From assembly GCF_000711295.1 (NCBI RefSeq), contig NZ_JOMJ01000004.1, forward strand, positions 372,001-436,000: a stretch of DNA of 64,000 nt, in the 5' to 3' direction. How positions within the stretch are numbered: position 1 is the first letter of the stretch; each line of letters opens with the position of its first letter. Made by a program: the position numbers and the translations under genes. Of the stretch, positions 49,818 through 59,107 are shown piece by piece. The notes beneath the pieces were generated by a model. It was not told the origin of the DNA. It worked only from the letters and a program-made list of their open reading frames with translations, and searched no databases. Source of the DNA: Desulfohalovibrio reitneri. Lineage in GTDB: Bacteria > Desulfobacterota > Desulfovibrionia > Desulfovibrionales > Desulfovibrionaceae.

Positions 49818-49836
49818 TTCGGCCCATGCGGCCGAA
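49818..49836 (-). promoter_or_regulatory. Hairpin in the pnp leader
   Basis: TTCGGCC - 5 nt - GGCCGAA forms a 7-bp stem about 55 bp upstream of the pnp start. In E. coli the pnp leader folds into a stem cut by RNase III for autoregulation; this hairpin is shorter and the analogy is untested. Confidence 0.35.
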
Positions 49837-49880
49837 GCGCCCGCCACAGCCAACTAACCGGTTCCGGGAAACGGTTCGTG

Positions 49881-49917
49881 AAAAAGCGCCCGGACCGGGT
49901 AGTCCCGGTCCGGGCGC
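49881..49917 (-). terminator. Rho-independent terminator between rpsO and pnp
   Basis: On the minus strand a perfect 14-bp stem (GCGCCCGGACCGGG with loop) is followed by CTTTTTC. It lies nine bases beyond the rpsO stop, so pnp needs readthrough or its own promoter. Confidence 0.9.
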
Positions 49918-49925
49918 GGATGGTC

Positions 49926-50195
49926 CTACTTGCGCAGGCCCAGCCGGGCGATGAGGTCGCGGTAGCGCTGCACGTCTTTCTTCTTGAGGTAGTTGAGCAA
50001 CTTGCGGCGCTGACCCACCAGCTTCAGCAGGCCGTTGCGGGAGTGGTAGTCCTGCTTGTGCACCTTGAAGTGCTCGGTCAGGTAGCTGATACGGTTTGTC
50101 AGCAGGGCCACCTGCACCTCGGGCGAACCGGTGTCGCCCTCGTGCTTGGCGAATTCCTCGATGATCTTCTGCTTGTCTTCGGCGTTCATGACCAC
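49926..50195 (-). CDS. rpsO: 30S ribosomal protein S15
   Basis: The 89-aa small-subunit protein S15, which binds 16S rRNA at the three-way junction. Signature [20 protein letters not shown] and the ending LGLRK are intact. Two starts are possible: GTG at 50195 (eight bases after AAGGAG) or ATG at 50189; I prefer GTG on spacing. An upstream extension to 50456 overlaps truB and is not real. It lies 55 bp after truB, the normal neighbourhood. Confidence 0.95.
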   Translation of the reverse strand: MVMNAEDKQKIIEEFAKHEGDTGSPEVQVALLTNRISYLTEHFKVHKQDYHSRNGLLKLVGQRRKLLNYLKKKDVQRYRDLIARLGLRK

Positions 50196-50250
50196 AGCGA
50201 ATCTCCTTGTCTGAATGGTTGCTGCCGGGTTCGCTTCCGCGTGGGCGTTC

Positions 50251-51150
50251 TCACCACAAGCCGCGTTCGATGTGCCAGCGGACGTCGTCGCCCTCGGCCC
50301 TGGCCTCGGCCAGCGCCAGCGGCGTCTCGTCCGGGCCGAGGAACAGCGCCCTCGCCCCGGCTCCGGCCTGGCCGCGCGTGGAAAGCCGCACCCCGTTTTT
50401 GACCTGTTTGGCCTCGTCCTCGCCCAAAACGGCGCGGGGCCAGTCGGGCAGGGCATCGGCCATGCTCACCACCCGCGAGGGCAGGGTGGAGGGATCCTCC
50501 AGCACCTCGTCCAAGGGGTGGGACCGCTCCAGGTCGAAGGGGCGGCTTTCCTCGCGCCGCAGCGCGGTCATGGCGGCTCCGCATCCTAATCGCGTCCCCA
50601 GGCTGTGGACCAGGGAGCGGATGTAGGTTCCGGCGGAGCACGTCACGCGGAAGCGGGCCCCGGGTGGATCCACTTCCACCGCGTCGGCCCGAAATATGGT
50701 TATCTCCTTGACCTTGCGGGGGACTTCCTCGCCCTTGCGCGCAAGTTCGTACAGGGGTTTCCCCTGGTGCTTGGCGGCGGAGTAGGCGGGCACCTCCTGC
50801 TCGGTCAACTCGGCCCAGGCCGCGATCTCCCGGCGGACATCGTCCGCCGTGGCGGCGCAGGGACGCTCGTCGAGCACGACACCTTGTATGTCATAGGTGT
50901 CGGTTGTCAATCCCAGGCGCAGCTCGCCCAGGTAGGTCTTGGACGCGCCGGTGAGGTAGGGGGCCAGCTTGGTGGCGCGGCCCAGAAGCACCACCAGCAC
51001 GCCGGAGGCCAGCGGGTCCAGCGTTCCGGCGTGGCCGATCTTTTTCTGGCCGCACCGGCGCTTGATCTGGTTGAGGCAGTCGGTGGAGGTGGGGCCGGAG
51101 GGCTTGTCCACAACCAGCACCCCGTGCTGCTGCTCCGGCTTGCCGCTCAC
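50251..51150 (-). CDS. truB: tRNA pseudouridine(55) synthase
   Basis: Makes the pseudouridine at position 55 in the T loop of nearly all tRNAs. 299 aa. The catalytic Asp is D45 in [14 protein letters not shown]; other landmarks are [17 protein letters not shown] and [10 protein letters not shown]. The ATG overlaps the nrnA stop (ATGA). The C-terminal part has a short PUA-like extension. Confidence 0.95.
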   Translation of the reverse strand: MSGKPEQQHGVLVVDKPSGPTSTDCLNQIKRRCGQKKIGHAGTLDPLASGVLVVLLGRATKLAPYLTGASKTYLGELRLGLTTDTYDIQGVVLDERPCAATADDVRREIAAWAELTEQEVPAYSAAKHQGKPLYELARKGEEVPRKVKEITIFRADAVEVDPPGARFRVTCSAGTYIRSLVHSLGTRLGCGAAMTALRREESRPFDLERSHPLDEVLEDPSTLPSRVVSMADALPDWPRAVLGEDEAKQVKNGVRLSTRGQAGAGARALFLGPDETPLALAEARAEGDDVRWHIERGLW

Positions 51151-52109
51151 CCGGCGATGACCTCCCGGCAGGCCGAAATCAGAATCCCGGCCGCCTCCTC
51201 CATGGGGGCGAAGATGGTGCCGCCGGCGGCGTTCTTGTGCCCGCCCCCGTTGTGGGCGGCGGCCACCGGCTGCACGTTGGTGTCACCGTGGCTGCGCAGG
51301 GAGAACTTGATCTCCTCGGGGCCGTCCTCGCGCAGAGACACAGCGATGCGCACCCCGCGCACCTGCCGTAGCATGTTGATCAGCCCGTCGGCGTCGGTGG
51401 CGTCGGCGCCGCATTCCTCCAGCGCCCGGCGGGTGATGCGGATGAGGCCAAGTTGGCCGTCCATGCGCATCTCCGCCCGGCCCAGCACGTTGCCCATGAG
51501 GCAAAGCCGCGCCGGGGTCCACTGGTTCTGGATGCGGGCGTTGATGGGGCCGGGCTTGAGCCCCAGCTCCATGATGCGCTCGGCCACGCGCATGGTGCGG
51601 GTGGTGGTGTTGTCGTAGCTGAAGTAGCCGGTGTCCGTGACCAGGGCGGTGTACACGGCCTCGCCCAGGGGGCCGGACAGATCCACGCCGAAGTGGTCGC
51701 ACAGCCGGGCCACCATCTCCCCGGTGGAGGAGTAGGTGGTCTTGACCCAGTTGAGGTCGGCGAACTCCGGGTTGCCCAGGTGATGGTCGATGTTGATGGT
51801 GCGGTAGTCGCCGAAGGAGCGTTGCAGCTCCGGGCCGGTGCGGGCCAGGTCGCCGCAGTCCAGGGCCACCACCCAGGAGTATCCCCGGGGCAGCTCGGTC
51901 AGCACCGGGCAGGGCGTCTCCATCCAGTCGAAGGTCCGGGGCATGCCGGTGGCGTTGTAGATGGCCACGTTCTTGCCCAACGCCCGGAGCAGGTAGGCCA
52001 TGGCCACGGAGGAGCCGATGGCGTCGCCGTCCGGGTTGTAGTGGGAGGCGATGATGATGTCGTCGGCCTTGCGCAGGGCTTCGGCCACCTCCTCACGTTG
52101 GCGGCTCAT
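51147..52109 (-). CDS. nrnA: DHH-family nano-RNase / pAp phosphatase
   Basis: A 320-aa DHH-DHHA1 phosphoesterase. Manganese motifs: HYNPDGDAIGSS (23-34), ALDCGDLART, IDHH (107-110) and the DHHA1 motif NGGGHKNAAGG. NrnA proteins degrade 2-5-nt RNA and 3'-phosphoadenosine phosphate, replacing Orn in bacteria that lack it. It overlaps the 3' end of rbfA by 17 bases and truB by four, so the operon is very tight. Confidence 0.93.
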   Translation of the reverse strand: MSRQREEVAEALRKADDIIIASHYNPDGDAIGSSVAMAYLLRALGKNVAIYNATGMPRTFDWMETPCPVLTELPRGYSWVVALDCGDLARTGPELQRSFGDYRTINIDHHLGNPEFADLNWVKTTYSSTGEMVARLCDHFGVDLSGPLGEAVYTALVTDTGYFSYDNTTTRTMRVAERIMELGLKPGPINARIQNQWTPARLCLMGNVLGRAEMRMDGQLGLIRITRRALEECGADATDADGLINMLRQVRGVRIAVSLREDGPEEIKFSLRSHGDTNVQPVAAAHNGGGHKNAAGGTIFAPMEEAAGILISACREVIAG

Positions 52110-52425
52110 AGACCATCCCCTCGAGGTATTCGTCGCGGAGGAAGCGCAGGTCCGGGGTGCGGCGCAGCTTCATGACGCGGCCCATGCGGGTGCGCAGGAA
52201 TCCCTTGGCTTTGGTCAGTCCGGCCATGACCTCGGCTTCCCGCTCGCTCCCCCCCTGGAAGGTGACGTACACCTCGGCCAGGGAGAGGTCGGCATTGAGG
52301 CGGACGCCGGACACCGTGACCAGCTCCAGGCGCGGGTCGGCCGCCTCCTCCACGAGAAGGCGCCCCAACTCCTGCATCATGTTGTCGGCCAACCGCTGGC
52401 CCCGTTTGGAATCCGTGGGTCGCAT
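52093..52425 (-). CDS. rbfA: 30S ribosome-binding factor A
   Basis: A 110-aa KH-type assembly factor for the small subunit. Landmarks: RLADNMMQELGRLL, the LVTVSGVRLNADLSLAEVYV strand-helix region and LRRTPDLRFLRDEY. The ATG at 52425 shares one base with the stop of the DUF503 gene (TGATG). It lies in the order expected after infB. Confidence 0.94.
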   Translation of the reverse strand: MRPTDSKRGQRLADNMMQELGRLLVEEAADPRLELVTVSGVRLNADLSLAEVYVTFQGGSEREAEVMAGLTKAKGFLRTRMGRVMKLRRTPDLRFLRDEYLEGMVYEPPT

Positions 52426-52715
52426 CAATCCTCGCTGAATATGTCCACGGAGCTGTCGGTCAGCTCCTCGTCCGCGGCCGCCTCGACCATGTTCAGGGCC
52501 TTCTGCATCCTGCCCTCGAGCACGTTGTAGTCGCCGGCCACGCTGACGGCGGCGAGGTCGAGCCGCCCCGGATCGTCCAGGGGCCCGACCTCGGCCACGG
52601 AGACGTTGAATTTGCTCCGCAGCTTCATCTTGATGGAGTTGGCCACCTTGCGCTTGCCCTTGAGGGAGCGGTTGCCGTGCAGGGTGAACTCCAGTCGCAG
52701 CACGCCGAAGTACAT
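52425..52715 (-). CDS. DUF503 (YlxP-like) protein
   Basis: A 96-aa protein of the DUF503 family found between infB and rbfA in many bacteria. Signature: NRSLKGKRKVANSIKMKLRS and the ALNMVEAAADEEL region. The biochemical role is unclear; YlxP has been linked to ribosome assembly. It starts three bases after the infB stop and is coupled to rbfA. Confidence 0.9.
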   Translation of the reverse strand: MYFGVLRLEFTLHGNRSLKGKRKVANSIKMKLRSKFNVSVAEVGPLDDPGRLDLAAVSVAGDYNVLEGRMQKALNMVEAAADEELTDSSVDIFSED

Positions 52716-52718
52716 GCG

Positions 52719-55622
52719 CTAGAGGGTGGCCGCCTCCTCGACCATTTCAAAGGCCTCGATGACGTCGCCTTCCTTGATGTCGTTGAAGTTCTTGATGGTC
52801 ATGCCGCACTCGTAGCCCTTGGCCACTTCCTTGGCGTCGTCCTTGAAGCGTTTCAGGGAGGACAGCTCGCCGGTGTGGATGACCACGCCGTCGCGCAGCA
52901 GGCGGATCTTGGCGTCGCGCTTCATCTTGCCGTCGGTGACGTAGCTGCCCGCCACGGTGCCGATGCGGGAGATGTGGAAGGTCTCGCGCACCTCGGCCTG
53001 ACCCAGGTAGGATTCGGAGACCACCGGGGCCAGCATGCCGGTCATGGCCGCCTTGATGTCGTCCACCAGCTTGTAGATGATGTCGTAGAAGCGGATGTCC
53101 ACGTTTTCCTGCTCGGCCACTTCCTTGATCTTGGCCGTGGGCCGGACGTTGAAGCCGATGATGACGGCGTCCGAGGCCGAGGCCAGCAGGATGTCCGACT
53201 CGGTGATGGCCCCCGCGCCGGTGTGGATGATGTCCACCTTGACCTTGTCGGTGGAGAGCTTGACCAGGGCCTCGTTGATGGCCTCCAGGGAGCCCTGCAC
53301 GTCGGCCTTGAGCACCAGGTTGAGGGTCTGCACTTCCTGGTCGGGGCGGGACTGGAGGAAGGACTCCAGGGTGACTTTGGACTCCTTGGCCAGTTCGCGC
53401 TCACGCTGCTTGGTCTGGCGGTCGTCGGCGATCTTCCGCGCCACCTTCTCGTCGGCCACGGCCACGAACTCGTCGCCCGCTTCGGGCACGCCGTCGAAGC
53501 CCTGCACCTCGACCGGCATGGCCGGACCGGCTTCCTTGATGCGCTTGCCGGTGTCGTCGAACATGGCGCGCACCTTGCCCCAGTGCAGGCCGCAGACGAA
53601 GGCGTCGCCGGCGCGGAGGGTGCCCTCCTGCACCAGCAGGGTGCCCACCGGTCCCCGGCCCCGGTCCAGCCGCGCCTCGACGATGTGGCCGCGGGCGGGC
53701 TTGTCCGGGTTGGCCTGCAGTTCCAGGACCTCGGACTGCAGGAGCAGAAGCTCCAGCAGCTCGTCCAGGCCCAGCCGCTGTTTGGCGGAGACGTTGGTGA
53801 AGATGGTCTCGCCGCCCCATTCCTCCGGCACAAGGCCCATGTCGGCCAGTTCGCGCCGGGGACGGTCCGGGTCGGCGTCCTCCTTGTCGATCTTGTTCAC
53901 GGCCACCACGATGGGCACGCCCGCGGCCTTGGAATGGTTCACCGCTTCGCGGGTCTGGTCCATGACGCCGTCGTCGGCCGCCACCACCAGGATGACGATG
54001 TCCGTGACGTTGGCTCCCCGGGCGCGCATGGCCGTGAAGGCCTCGTGGCCTGGGGTGTCCAGGAACACCACGTCGCCCCGGCCGGTGGTCACGTGGTAGG
54101 CGCCGATGTGCTGGGTGATGCCGCCGGCCTCGCCGCCGGTGACGTCGGAGCTGCGGATGGCGTCCAGCAGGGACGTCTTGCCGTGGTCGACGTGGCCCAT
54201 GATGGTCACGACCGGGGGGCGCGCCTTGAGGTCCTCGGGCTTGTCCGCCTCGGTGGGGATGATGAATTCCTCCTCGGAGAAGCCCACGCGCTCAACTTCG
54301 TAGCCGAACTCGGAAGCCACCACCGAAGCGGTGTCCAGGTCCAGGGACTGGTTGATGGTGGCCATGATGCCCATGCTCATGAGCACGCGCATCAGCTCGG
54401 GGGCCTTGACGCCCATCTGGTGGGCCATGTCGGAAACGCGGATGGCGTCCTCGATGCGCAGCTTGCGCTTCTGGGCCTTCATGGGCGCGGTGGTGGGCTG
54501 CGTCTTGGGCGGCGGCCCGAGCTTGGCCGCGGCCTCCAGCTCCTCGAAGCGGGAGGGGCGCTGGCCCTGCTGGGCTCCCTTGCGGCCCTTCTTGCCCTTG
54601 GGCCCCCGGGCGTCCTTGCGGCGGCCGGAAGGCTGCTGCTGTTGTCCGGGGGCGGGAGCGGCGCCCTTGCCGGGTTCCGCGGCCGGGGTGTCCTTGAACT
54701 CCACCACGCGGCGGTCCTTGCGGCGTCCGGCGCCTCCACCCGGAGCGGCGCCCTCGCGGGGCGGGCGGCCGCCGGCGGGGCGGGCGGGACGCGAGGGCTT
54801 GGCGGGCTTCTCGTTGGGGTCGGGCCGGGCGATGACCTTGACCTGCGACCCGCTGAACTTTTCGGTCTTCTTGTTCTTGGCGTCCTCGTCCTCGGCCTCT
54901 TCAGCCTTGGCGGCCTTCTCGGCCTTCTTTTCCTCGGCGGGGGCTTCGGCGGCTGGAGCCTCTTCCTCGGCGGGGGCTTCGGGCTCGGCGGGGGCTTCCT
55001 CGGGCTCGGCAGCCTCGGCGGCGGGGGCAACCTCCTCGGCGGGGGCTTCGGCCTCTGCCGGAGGAGCCTCGGGGGCCTCCTCGGGCTGAGCCTCTTCCAC
55101 GGGGGCTTCGGGAGCTTCGGGGGCGGGGGGCTCCACACCCGCGGGCGTGATGATGCGGGCCGTCTGCTGCACGGGCTCGACCTTCTTCTTCCCGCGCGGC
55201 TTGGGCGCGGGCTCTTCCGCCTCGGCGGCCTTCTCGACCTCGGCCTGGGCCGGGGCTTCGGGCTCGACCGGAACCTCGGGCTTCTCCGGGGCGGCGGACG
55301 CTTCGGCCTCGGCCTCCACCGGAGGCTCCTCGACCGGAGCTTCGGGCTCGGGAGCCTTCACGGGGGCTTCGGGGGCTTCCCCGGCCTTTGCGCGCGACCG
55401 CTTGCGGCGGCGGCGCACCACGCCGGGCTGAATCTCCTTGGTGGTCACTTCCGCGGAACCGCCGCTCTGCGACAGGCGCTGACGCACCAAATCCACTTGC
55501 TGGTCTTCCAGGCTGCTCATGTGGCTTTTCACCGGGATGTCCAGGTCTCGCAGGACCTGCAAGACCTCCCGGTTGCCGACGCTCAGCTCGGCAGCCAGGT
55601 CCTTGACCCTCAATTTCGCCAT
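52719..55622 (-). CDS. infB: Translation initiation factor IF-2
   Basis: A GTPase that brings fMet-tRNA to the 30S subunit. The 967-aa protein is long: an N-terminal IF2_N domain (about 1-50), a low-complexity region rich in Ala, Pro and Glu with a basic part (about 60-370), a second IF2_N (about 385-435), then the G domain with GHVDHGKT at 476-483, DTPGHEAF and NKID, and two beta-barrel domains with the tRNA-binding C2. The long acidic/proline linker is typical of high-GC Desulfovibrio-like bacteria. It follows ylxR after three bases. Confidence 0.96.
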   Translation of the reverse strand: MAKLRVKDLAAELSVGNREVLQVLRDLDIPVKSHMSSLEDQQVDLVRQRLSQSGGSAEVTTKEIQPGVVRRRRKRSRAKAGEAPEAPVKAPEPEAPVEEPPVEAEAEASAAPEKPEVPVEPEAPAQAEVEKAAEAEEPAPKPRGKKKVEPVQQTARIITPAGVEPPAPEAPEAPVEEAQPEEAPEAPPAEAEAPAEEVAPAAEAAEPEEAPAEPEAPAEEEAPAAEAPAEEKKAEKAAKAEEAEDEDAKNKKTEKFSGSQVKVIARPDPNEKPAKPSRPARPAGGRPPREGAAPGGGAGRRKDRRVVEFKDTPAAEPGKGAAPAPGQQQQPSGRRKDARGPKGKKGRKGAQQGQRPSRFEELEAAAKLGPPPKTQPTTAPMKAQKRKLRIEDAIRVSDMAHQMGVKAPELMRVLMSMGIMATINQSLDLDTASVVASEFGYEVERVGFSEEEFIIPTEADKPEDLKARPPVVTIMGHVDHGKTSLLDAIRSSDVTGGEAGGITQHIGAYHVTTGRGDVVFLDTPGHEAFTAMRARGANVTDIVILVVAADDGVMDQTREAVNHSKAAGVPIVVAVNKIDKEDADPDRPRRELADMGLVPEEWGGETIFTNVSAKQRLGLDELLELLLLQSEVLELQANPDKPARGHIVEARLDRGRGPVGTLLVQEGTLRAGDAFVCGLHWGKVRAMFDDTGKRIKEAGPAMPVEVQGFDGVPEAGDEFVAVADEKVARKIADDRQTKQRERELAKESKVTLESFLQSRPDQEVQTLNLVLKADVQGSLEAINEALVKLSTDKVKVDIIHTGAGAITESDILLASASDAVIIGFNVRPTAKIKEVAEQENVDIRFYDIIYKLVDDIKAAMTGMLAPVVSESYLGQAEVRETFHISRIGTVAGSYVTDGKMKRDAKIRLLRDGVVIHTGELSSLKRFKDDAKEVAKGYECGMTIKNFNDIKEGDVIEAFEMVEEAATL

Positions 55623-55625
55623 CTG

Positions 55626-55847
55626 CTACCCCCTTTTCCGTTTCTTCAGCTTTCCGGCCATCCCCGCCAAGCGAGACCGGCAGCTTTCCGCGCGGCAACT
55701 GTAATATCCCCGCCCCGGCAACCGCTTCTCCGGGTCGGGCGTCAACGTCCCGTCTTCCGCGAGGACGTGGCGTTCAAGATCTCTTTTGTCGTTGGTTCCC
55801 CGGCAGGCCAGACAGGTCCTGCGGGGAACGTGTGTTCCCTTGCTCAG
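55626..55847 (-). CDS. YlxR (DUF448) RNA-binding protein, apparently starting at CTG
   Basis: A 73-aa basic protein between nusA and infB that I translated by hand. The DUF448 signature is clear: RRTCLACRGTNDKRDLERHV, and later PGRGYYSCRAESC, ending in a Lys/Arg-rich tail. In this frame there is no ATG, GTG or TTG before the conserved part. The only suitable codon is CTG at 55847, which overlaps the nusA TGA (CTGA) and sits six bases after a very strong GGGGAGGAG. I therefore take a CTG start with coupling to nusA; a sequencing error or a programmed frameshift from NusA is possible. Any role in RNase P or ribosome function is only suggested for the family. Confidence 0.8.
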   Translation of the reverse strand: MSKGTHVPRRTCLACRGTNDKRDLERHVLAEDGTLTPDPEKRLPGRGYYSCRAESCRSRLAGMAGKLKKRKRG

Positions 55848-57268
55848 GACCGCTCCTCCCCGGAATCGGCTTCCGCTTCCGCGGATTCCGCCGTTTCCTC
55901 TTCACCGGAGCCGGGTTCGGCCGTCTCCGCCTCTTCCCCGGCGGCTTCTTCCCCGCCGGTCTCGACGTCCTCGCCCTCCAGAGAAACGTTCTCCAGCGGA
56001 GCGATCGCGCCCTCGGCGGCCATGGCGGCCTCCACGCGTGGCATCAGGAATTTGACCGCGCTGCGCAGGTTGCCCAGGTGCTCCTCGCTCAGGCCCTCGA
56101 TGGACTCGAGCAAGGTCTCGTCGTCCGCCTCGTGAATCTGCTCCAGCGACTCGAAGCCGGCGGAGAGGAAGCGGTCCACATTCATTTCCACCACCGAGGC
56201 CAATTGCTCAAGCGCCTCGCGGGCGGCGTGCAGTTCGCCGTAGCGGGTCTCGGTGAAGATGTCGATCTTCCAGCCCAGCAGCTTGGAAGCCAGCTTGACG
56301 TTCTGCCCCTTGCGGCCGATGGCCAGGGTGAGCTGGTCGTCGGGCACCACCACGTCCAGCTGCTGCTCCTCGTCGTCCACCGCGATGCGGGTGATGACCG
56401 CGGGGGAGAGGGCGTTGCGGGCGTAGTCGGCGATGTCCGGCTTCCAGACCACGATGTCGATGCGCTCGCCACGGAACTCCTGCACCACCTGCTGGATGCG
56501 GGAGCCCCGGATGCCCACGCAGGCGCCCACGGGGTCCACGTCGCGGTCGCGGGAGAGAACCGCCACCTTGGCACGGATGCCCGGGTCGCGGGCAACGCCC
56601 ATGAGCCGCACGGTGCCGTCGGCCACCTCGGGCACCTCGCGCTTGAACAGGGCGGCCATGTAGTCCGGGTGGGAGCGGGAAAGAATGACCTGCGGGCCGC
56701 GGCCCTCCTTGAGCACCTCGATGACGTAGCCCTGCACGCGGTCGCCGCGCTTGTAGCGCTCCTTGGGGATCTGTTCCTCGCGGGGAAGGAGGGCCTCGGT
56801 GCGGCCGAGGTTGATGATCCAGCCGGTGCGGTCGCGGCGCTGGATGATGCCGGAGATGATCTCGCCCACGCGGTCCTTGTATTCCTCGTAGATGATCTCC
56901 TGCTCGGCGTCGCGCATGCGCTGGATGATGACCTGTTTGGCCGACTGGGCGGCGATGCGGCCCAGGTCGTGCACGTCGAGCTTGAAGCCCAGGTCGTCGT
57001 CCAGCTCCACGGTGGGGTCGTGCTCTTTGGCCTCTTCCAGGGAAATCTCGGTGTTGGGGTCCTCGACCTCGTCGACCACGATCTTGAACTGGAAGACCTC
57101 GATGTCCCCGGTCTCGTCGTTGAAATTGACCTCGACGTCGATGGTGTCGCCGAATTTGCGCATGACCGAGGAGCGCACGGCCTCCTCCAGGGTGTCCACG
57201 AGGAGGTCGCGATCGATGCCGCGGTCCTTGCTGATCTGGTCGATGGCCTTCTTGAGTTCGCTGCTCAT
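55844..57268 (-). CDS. nusA: Transcription termination/antitermination protein NusA
   Basis: An RNA polymerase-associated elongation factor, 474 aa. N-terminal polymerase-binding domain (about 1-130), S1 (about 133-200), two KH domains (about 205-345, with GACVGIRGSRIQQV and LAIGRKGQNVKLAS) and a C-terminal region with one helix-hairpin-like repeat (about 365-425), then a very acidic tail (Glu/Ala, about 430-474). GAGGGG precedes the ATG. It follows rimP by 40 bp and overlaps ylxR. NusA often autoregulates this operon. Confidence 0.95.
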   Translation of the reverse strand: MSSELKKAIDQISKDRGIDRDLLVDTLEEAVRSSVMRKFGDTIDVEVNFNDETGDIEVFQFKIVVDEVEDPNTEISLEEAKEHDPTVELDDDLGFKLDVHDLGRIAAQSAKQVIIQRMRDAEQEIIYEEYKDRVGEIISGIIQRRDRTGWIINLGRTEALLPREEQIPKERYKRGDRVQGYVIEVLKEGRGPQVILSRSHPDYMAALFKREVPEVADGTVRLMGVARDPGIRAKVAVLSRDRDVDPVGACVGIRGSRIQQVVQEFRGERIDIVVWKPDIADYARNALSPAVITRIAVDDEEQQLDVVVPDDQLTLAIGRKGQNVKLASKLLGWKIDIFTETRYGELHAAREALEQLASVVEMNVDRFLSAGFESLEQIHEADDETLLESIEGLSEEHLGNLRSAVKFLMPRVEAAMAAEGAIAPLENVSLEGEDVETGGEEAAGEEAETAEPGSGEEETAESAEAEADSGEERS

Positions 57269-57308
57269 GGTGACCCCTCCGTCGGCCCGCCTGCCGGGCC
57301 GGCGGTTG

Positions 57309-57815
57309 TTAATGTTGCTTGCCCCTGGTCAGGGCGTCCCAATCCTGAATTTTCAGGCGGCAGGACTTCACCAACGACCAGGGAATAACCAGTTCGCGGC
57401 CGTCCGCCTCCAGGCGGATGGCCTCGTCTTCGACGGCCCGCACGGGGCCGGTGTATTTCTTGCGGTCGCCCTCGCCGGGCAGCGGCTCGGCGAGCTTCAT
57501 CTCCACGGTCCCGCCCACGTGGTCGGCGAGCTGCCCGGGTGAGAAGAAGGGGCGTTCCAGTCCGGGCGAGGAAACCTCCAGGCTGAAGGAACCGGGCACG
57601 GGGTCCTCCACGTCGAGAATGGCGCTGAGGTGGCGCGAGGCTTCGGCGCACTCGTCGAGCTCCACGCCGCCTTCCTTCTCCACGTAGACGCGGACGACCT
57701 GTCCGCCGTGGGCGGTGCCCAGTTCCAGTCCCCACAGGCTGAGCCCCAGAGCCTTCAGGGCCGGGGCGAACAGTTCCTCCAGGGTGCTGGTCAGTTCCTG
57801 CCGGTTCAATTCCAT
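57309..57815 (-). CDS. rimP: Ribosome maturation factor RimP
   Basis: A 168-aa small-subunit assembly factor. Landmarks are LGLSLWGLELGTAHGGQVVRVYV near the start, ISxxLD-type region (RHLSAILDVEDPVPGSFSLE) and SSPGLERPFF. I chose ATG 57815, which gives the family N-terminus (MELNRQELTSTLEELFAP); the longer frame to 57866 would translate through the terminator upstream. The ribosome-binding site is weak (GGATTG). First protein gene of rimP-nusA-ylxR-infB. Confidence 0.93.
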   Translation of the reverse strand: MELNRQELTSTLEELFAPALKALGLSLWGLELGTAHGGQVVRVYVEKEGGVELDECAEASRHLSAILDVEDPVPGSFSLEVSSPGLERPFFSPGQLADHVGGTVEMKLAEPLPGEGDRKKYTGPVRAVEDEAIRLEADGRELVIPWSLVKSCRLKIQDWDALTRGKQH

Positions 57816-57838
57816 CGCGATGCAATCCGTCAACCTGT

Positions 57839-57868
57839 AAAAAATAAAAAAGGCGGCCTGAGCCACCT
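57839..57868 (-). terminator. Terminator or attenuator between tRNA-Gly and rimP
   Basis: On the minus strand AGGTGGC - TCAG - GCCGCCT is followed by TTTTTATTTTTT. The T-run ends only about 23 bp before the rimP start, leaving little room for a separate promoter, so it may act as a leaky terminator or attenuator. Confidence 0.85.
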
Positions 57869-57936
57869 CCGAAGATCCGCGCGCCGCACGCGCGACCGAA
57901 AGCGTTCCGAACCGGACAGGCGAACCGGATTCGGAG

Positions 57937-58012
57937 TGGAGCGGGCGACGGGGGTCGAACCCGCGACACCAAGCTTGGGAAGCTTGTACTCTACCAGCTG
58001 AGCTACGCCCGC
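57937..58012 (-). tRNA. tRNA-Gly (anticodon CCC)
   Basis: The complement folds as a 76-nt cloverleaf. Acceptor GCGGGCG pairs with CGCCCGC, discriminator T, encoded CCA. Anticodon arm CAAGC-TTCCCAA-GCTTG gives CCC for GGG codons. T arm GCGGGTTCGACCCCCGT. Confidence 0.96.
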
Positions 58013-58228
58013 TCTCCGGAAACGGGTTCTTCTAACACCTTTCCAATCGATGTCAAGCGTGGGAGGGCCCGCCCGTGCCGGGGCTAGAGGCTTCCTGGCC
58101 GCGCCGACGCCCCGGTGGCGCGGAGCATGCCTGGAAAGCCTGTGTGCGCCGTGTTTCCAGTAGCCACGGCTTGGTCGAGGCGGTGCGGACTCGCCGGGCG
58201 GATAGAAGGTCTTACTTTCCCGCGCGGC

Positions 58229-58245
58229 TTGGCAGAGCTTTTGCA
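58229..58245 (+). promoter_or_regulatory. Sigma-54 promoter of the flgF operon
   Basis: TTGGCAGAGCTTTTGCA: GG at -24 and GC at -12 with the exact sigma-54 spacing (consensus TGGCACG-N4-TTGCA). It lies 30 bp before the flgF ATG, so the transcription start would fall near 58256, just before the GAGGAGG site. Confidence 0.85.
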
Positions 58246-58274
58246 TCCAATTTGGCCGAGGAGGACCGCAGCTC

Positions 58275-59093
58275 ATGCAGGACAGCATTTTCTCAGCTTT
58301 GTTCGGTGCGCTCTCCAACGAGCACAAGATGAACATGATCTCCAATAATCTGGCCAACGTGAATACCACGGGCTTCAAGAAGGACAGCGTCACCTTCGAG
58401 GATACCTTCCTCCGTTTCGCCCATGATTCCGTGGTGGACGCCAGGCCGCACATGGAGGCCGACAAGCTGTGGCCCGACGCGGAGCTCAAGACCCGGCCAA
58501 GGCTGTCGGAGCAAAGCACGGACTTCACCCAGGGGGGGCTGAAGCTCACCGGAAACCCTCTGGACCTGGCCATCCAGGGCGAGGGTTTTTTCCAAGTGCG
58601 GGACCAGAACACCGGCGACACCTTTTTGACGCGCAACGGGAACTTCACCCGCAACGCCCAGGGCCAGGTCATCGACAGTAACGGCAATCAACTGCTGGCG
58701 GGCGGCGGCCCCCTGGAGCTGCCCTCCAGCGAGACGGTGCGCATCGACGCCGCGGGCAATGTGCGCGTGGGGGACCGCACCCTGGGCCAGATCGACCTGG
58801 TGCGGCCGCAGGACCCCGGGGCGCTGGAGAAGGTGGGCAACAACCTCTTCCGCGCGCCGGAAGGCGCGGAACAGCTGCAGACCGCCCAGGCCGTGGTGCC
58901 CGAGGGGCAGGACACGCCGGTGGTCGAGGCCACCATCAACCAGGGATATCTTGAATCCTCCAACGTGGAGGTGGTCACGGAGATGGTGCGCATGATCGAG
59001 ACCCAGCGCTCCTTCGAGGCCTACAGCAAGATCATGCAAAACACGGATCAGATCGACAAGCGGGTCATCCAGCTTGGCAGCAAGACAACCTAG
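58275..59093 (+). CDS. flgF: Flagellar basal-body rod protein FlgF
   Basis: A 272-aa proximal-rod protein exported by the flagellar type III system. N-terminal Flg_bb_rod helix with NNLANVNTTGFKKDSV, FlgE/F/G-type core (GNPLDLAIQGEGFF) and C-terminal Flg_bbr_C helix (GYLESSNVEVVTEMVRMIE). GAGGAGG precedes the ATG. First gene of flgF-G-A-H-I-J-N-K behind a sigma-54 promoter. Confidence 0.94.
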   Translation: MQDSIFSALFGALSNEHKMNMISNNLANVNTTGFKKDSVTFEDTFLRFAHDSVVDARPHMEADKLWPDAELKTRPRLSEQSTDFTQGGLKLTGNPLDLAIQGEGFFQVRDQNTGDTFLTRNGNFTRNAQGQVIDSNGNQLLAGGGPLELPSSETVRIDAAGNVRVGDRTLGQIDLVRPQDPGALEKVGNNLFRAPEGAEQLQTAQAVVPEGQDTPVVEATINQGYLESSNVEVVTEMVRMIETQRSFEAYSKIMQNTDQIDKRVIQLGSKTT

Positions 59094-59107
59094 GGAGGAT
59101 TCGAGCC

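Noticed and set aside
54900-55400. Repetitive Ala/Pro/Glu-coding DNA as a possible repeat element
   Set aside because: It is the low-complexity linker of IF-2, common in this protein in high-GC bacteria.
52677-56135. Plus-strand open frame of over 1100 codons across infB and nusA
   Set aside because: It is antisense to infB and nusA, rich in Gly, Leu and His from complement codons, and has no family similarity.
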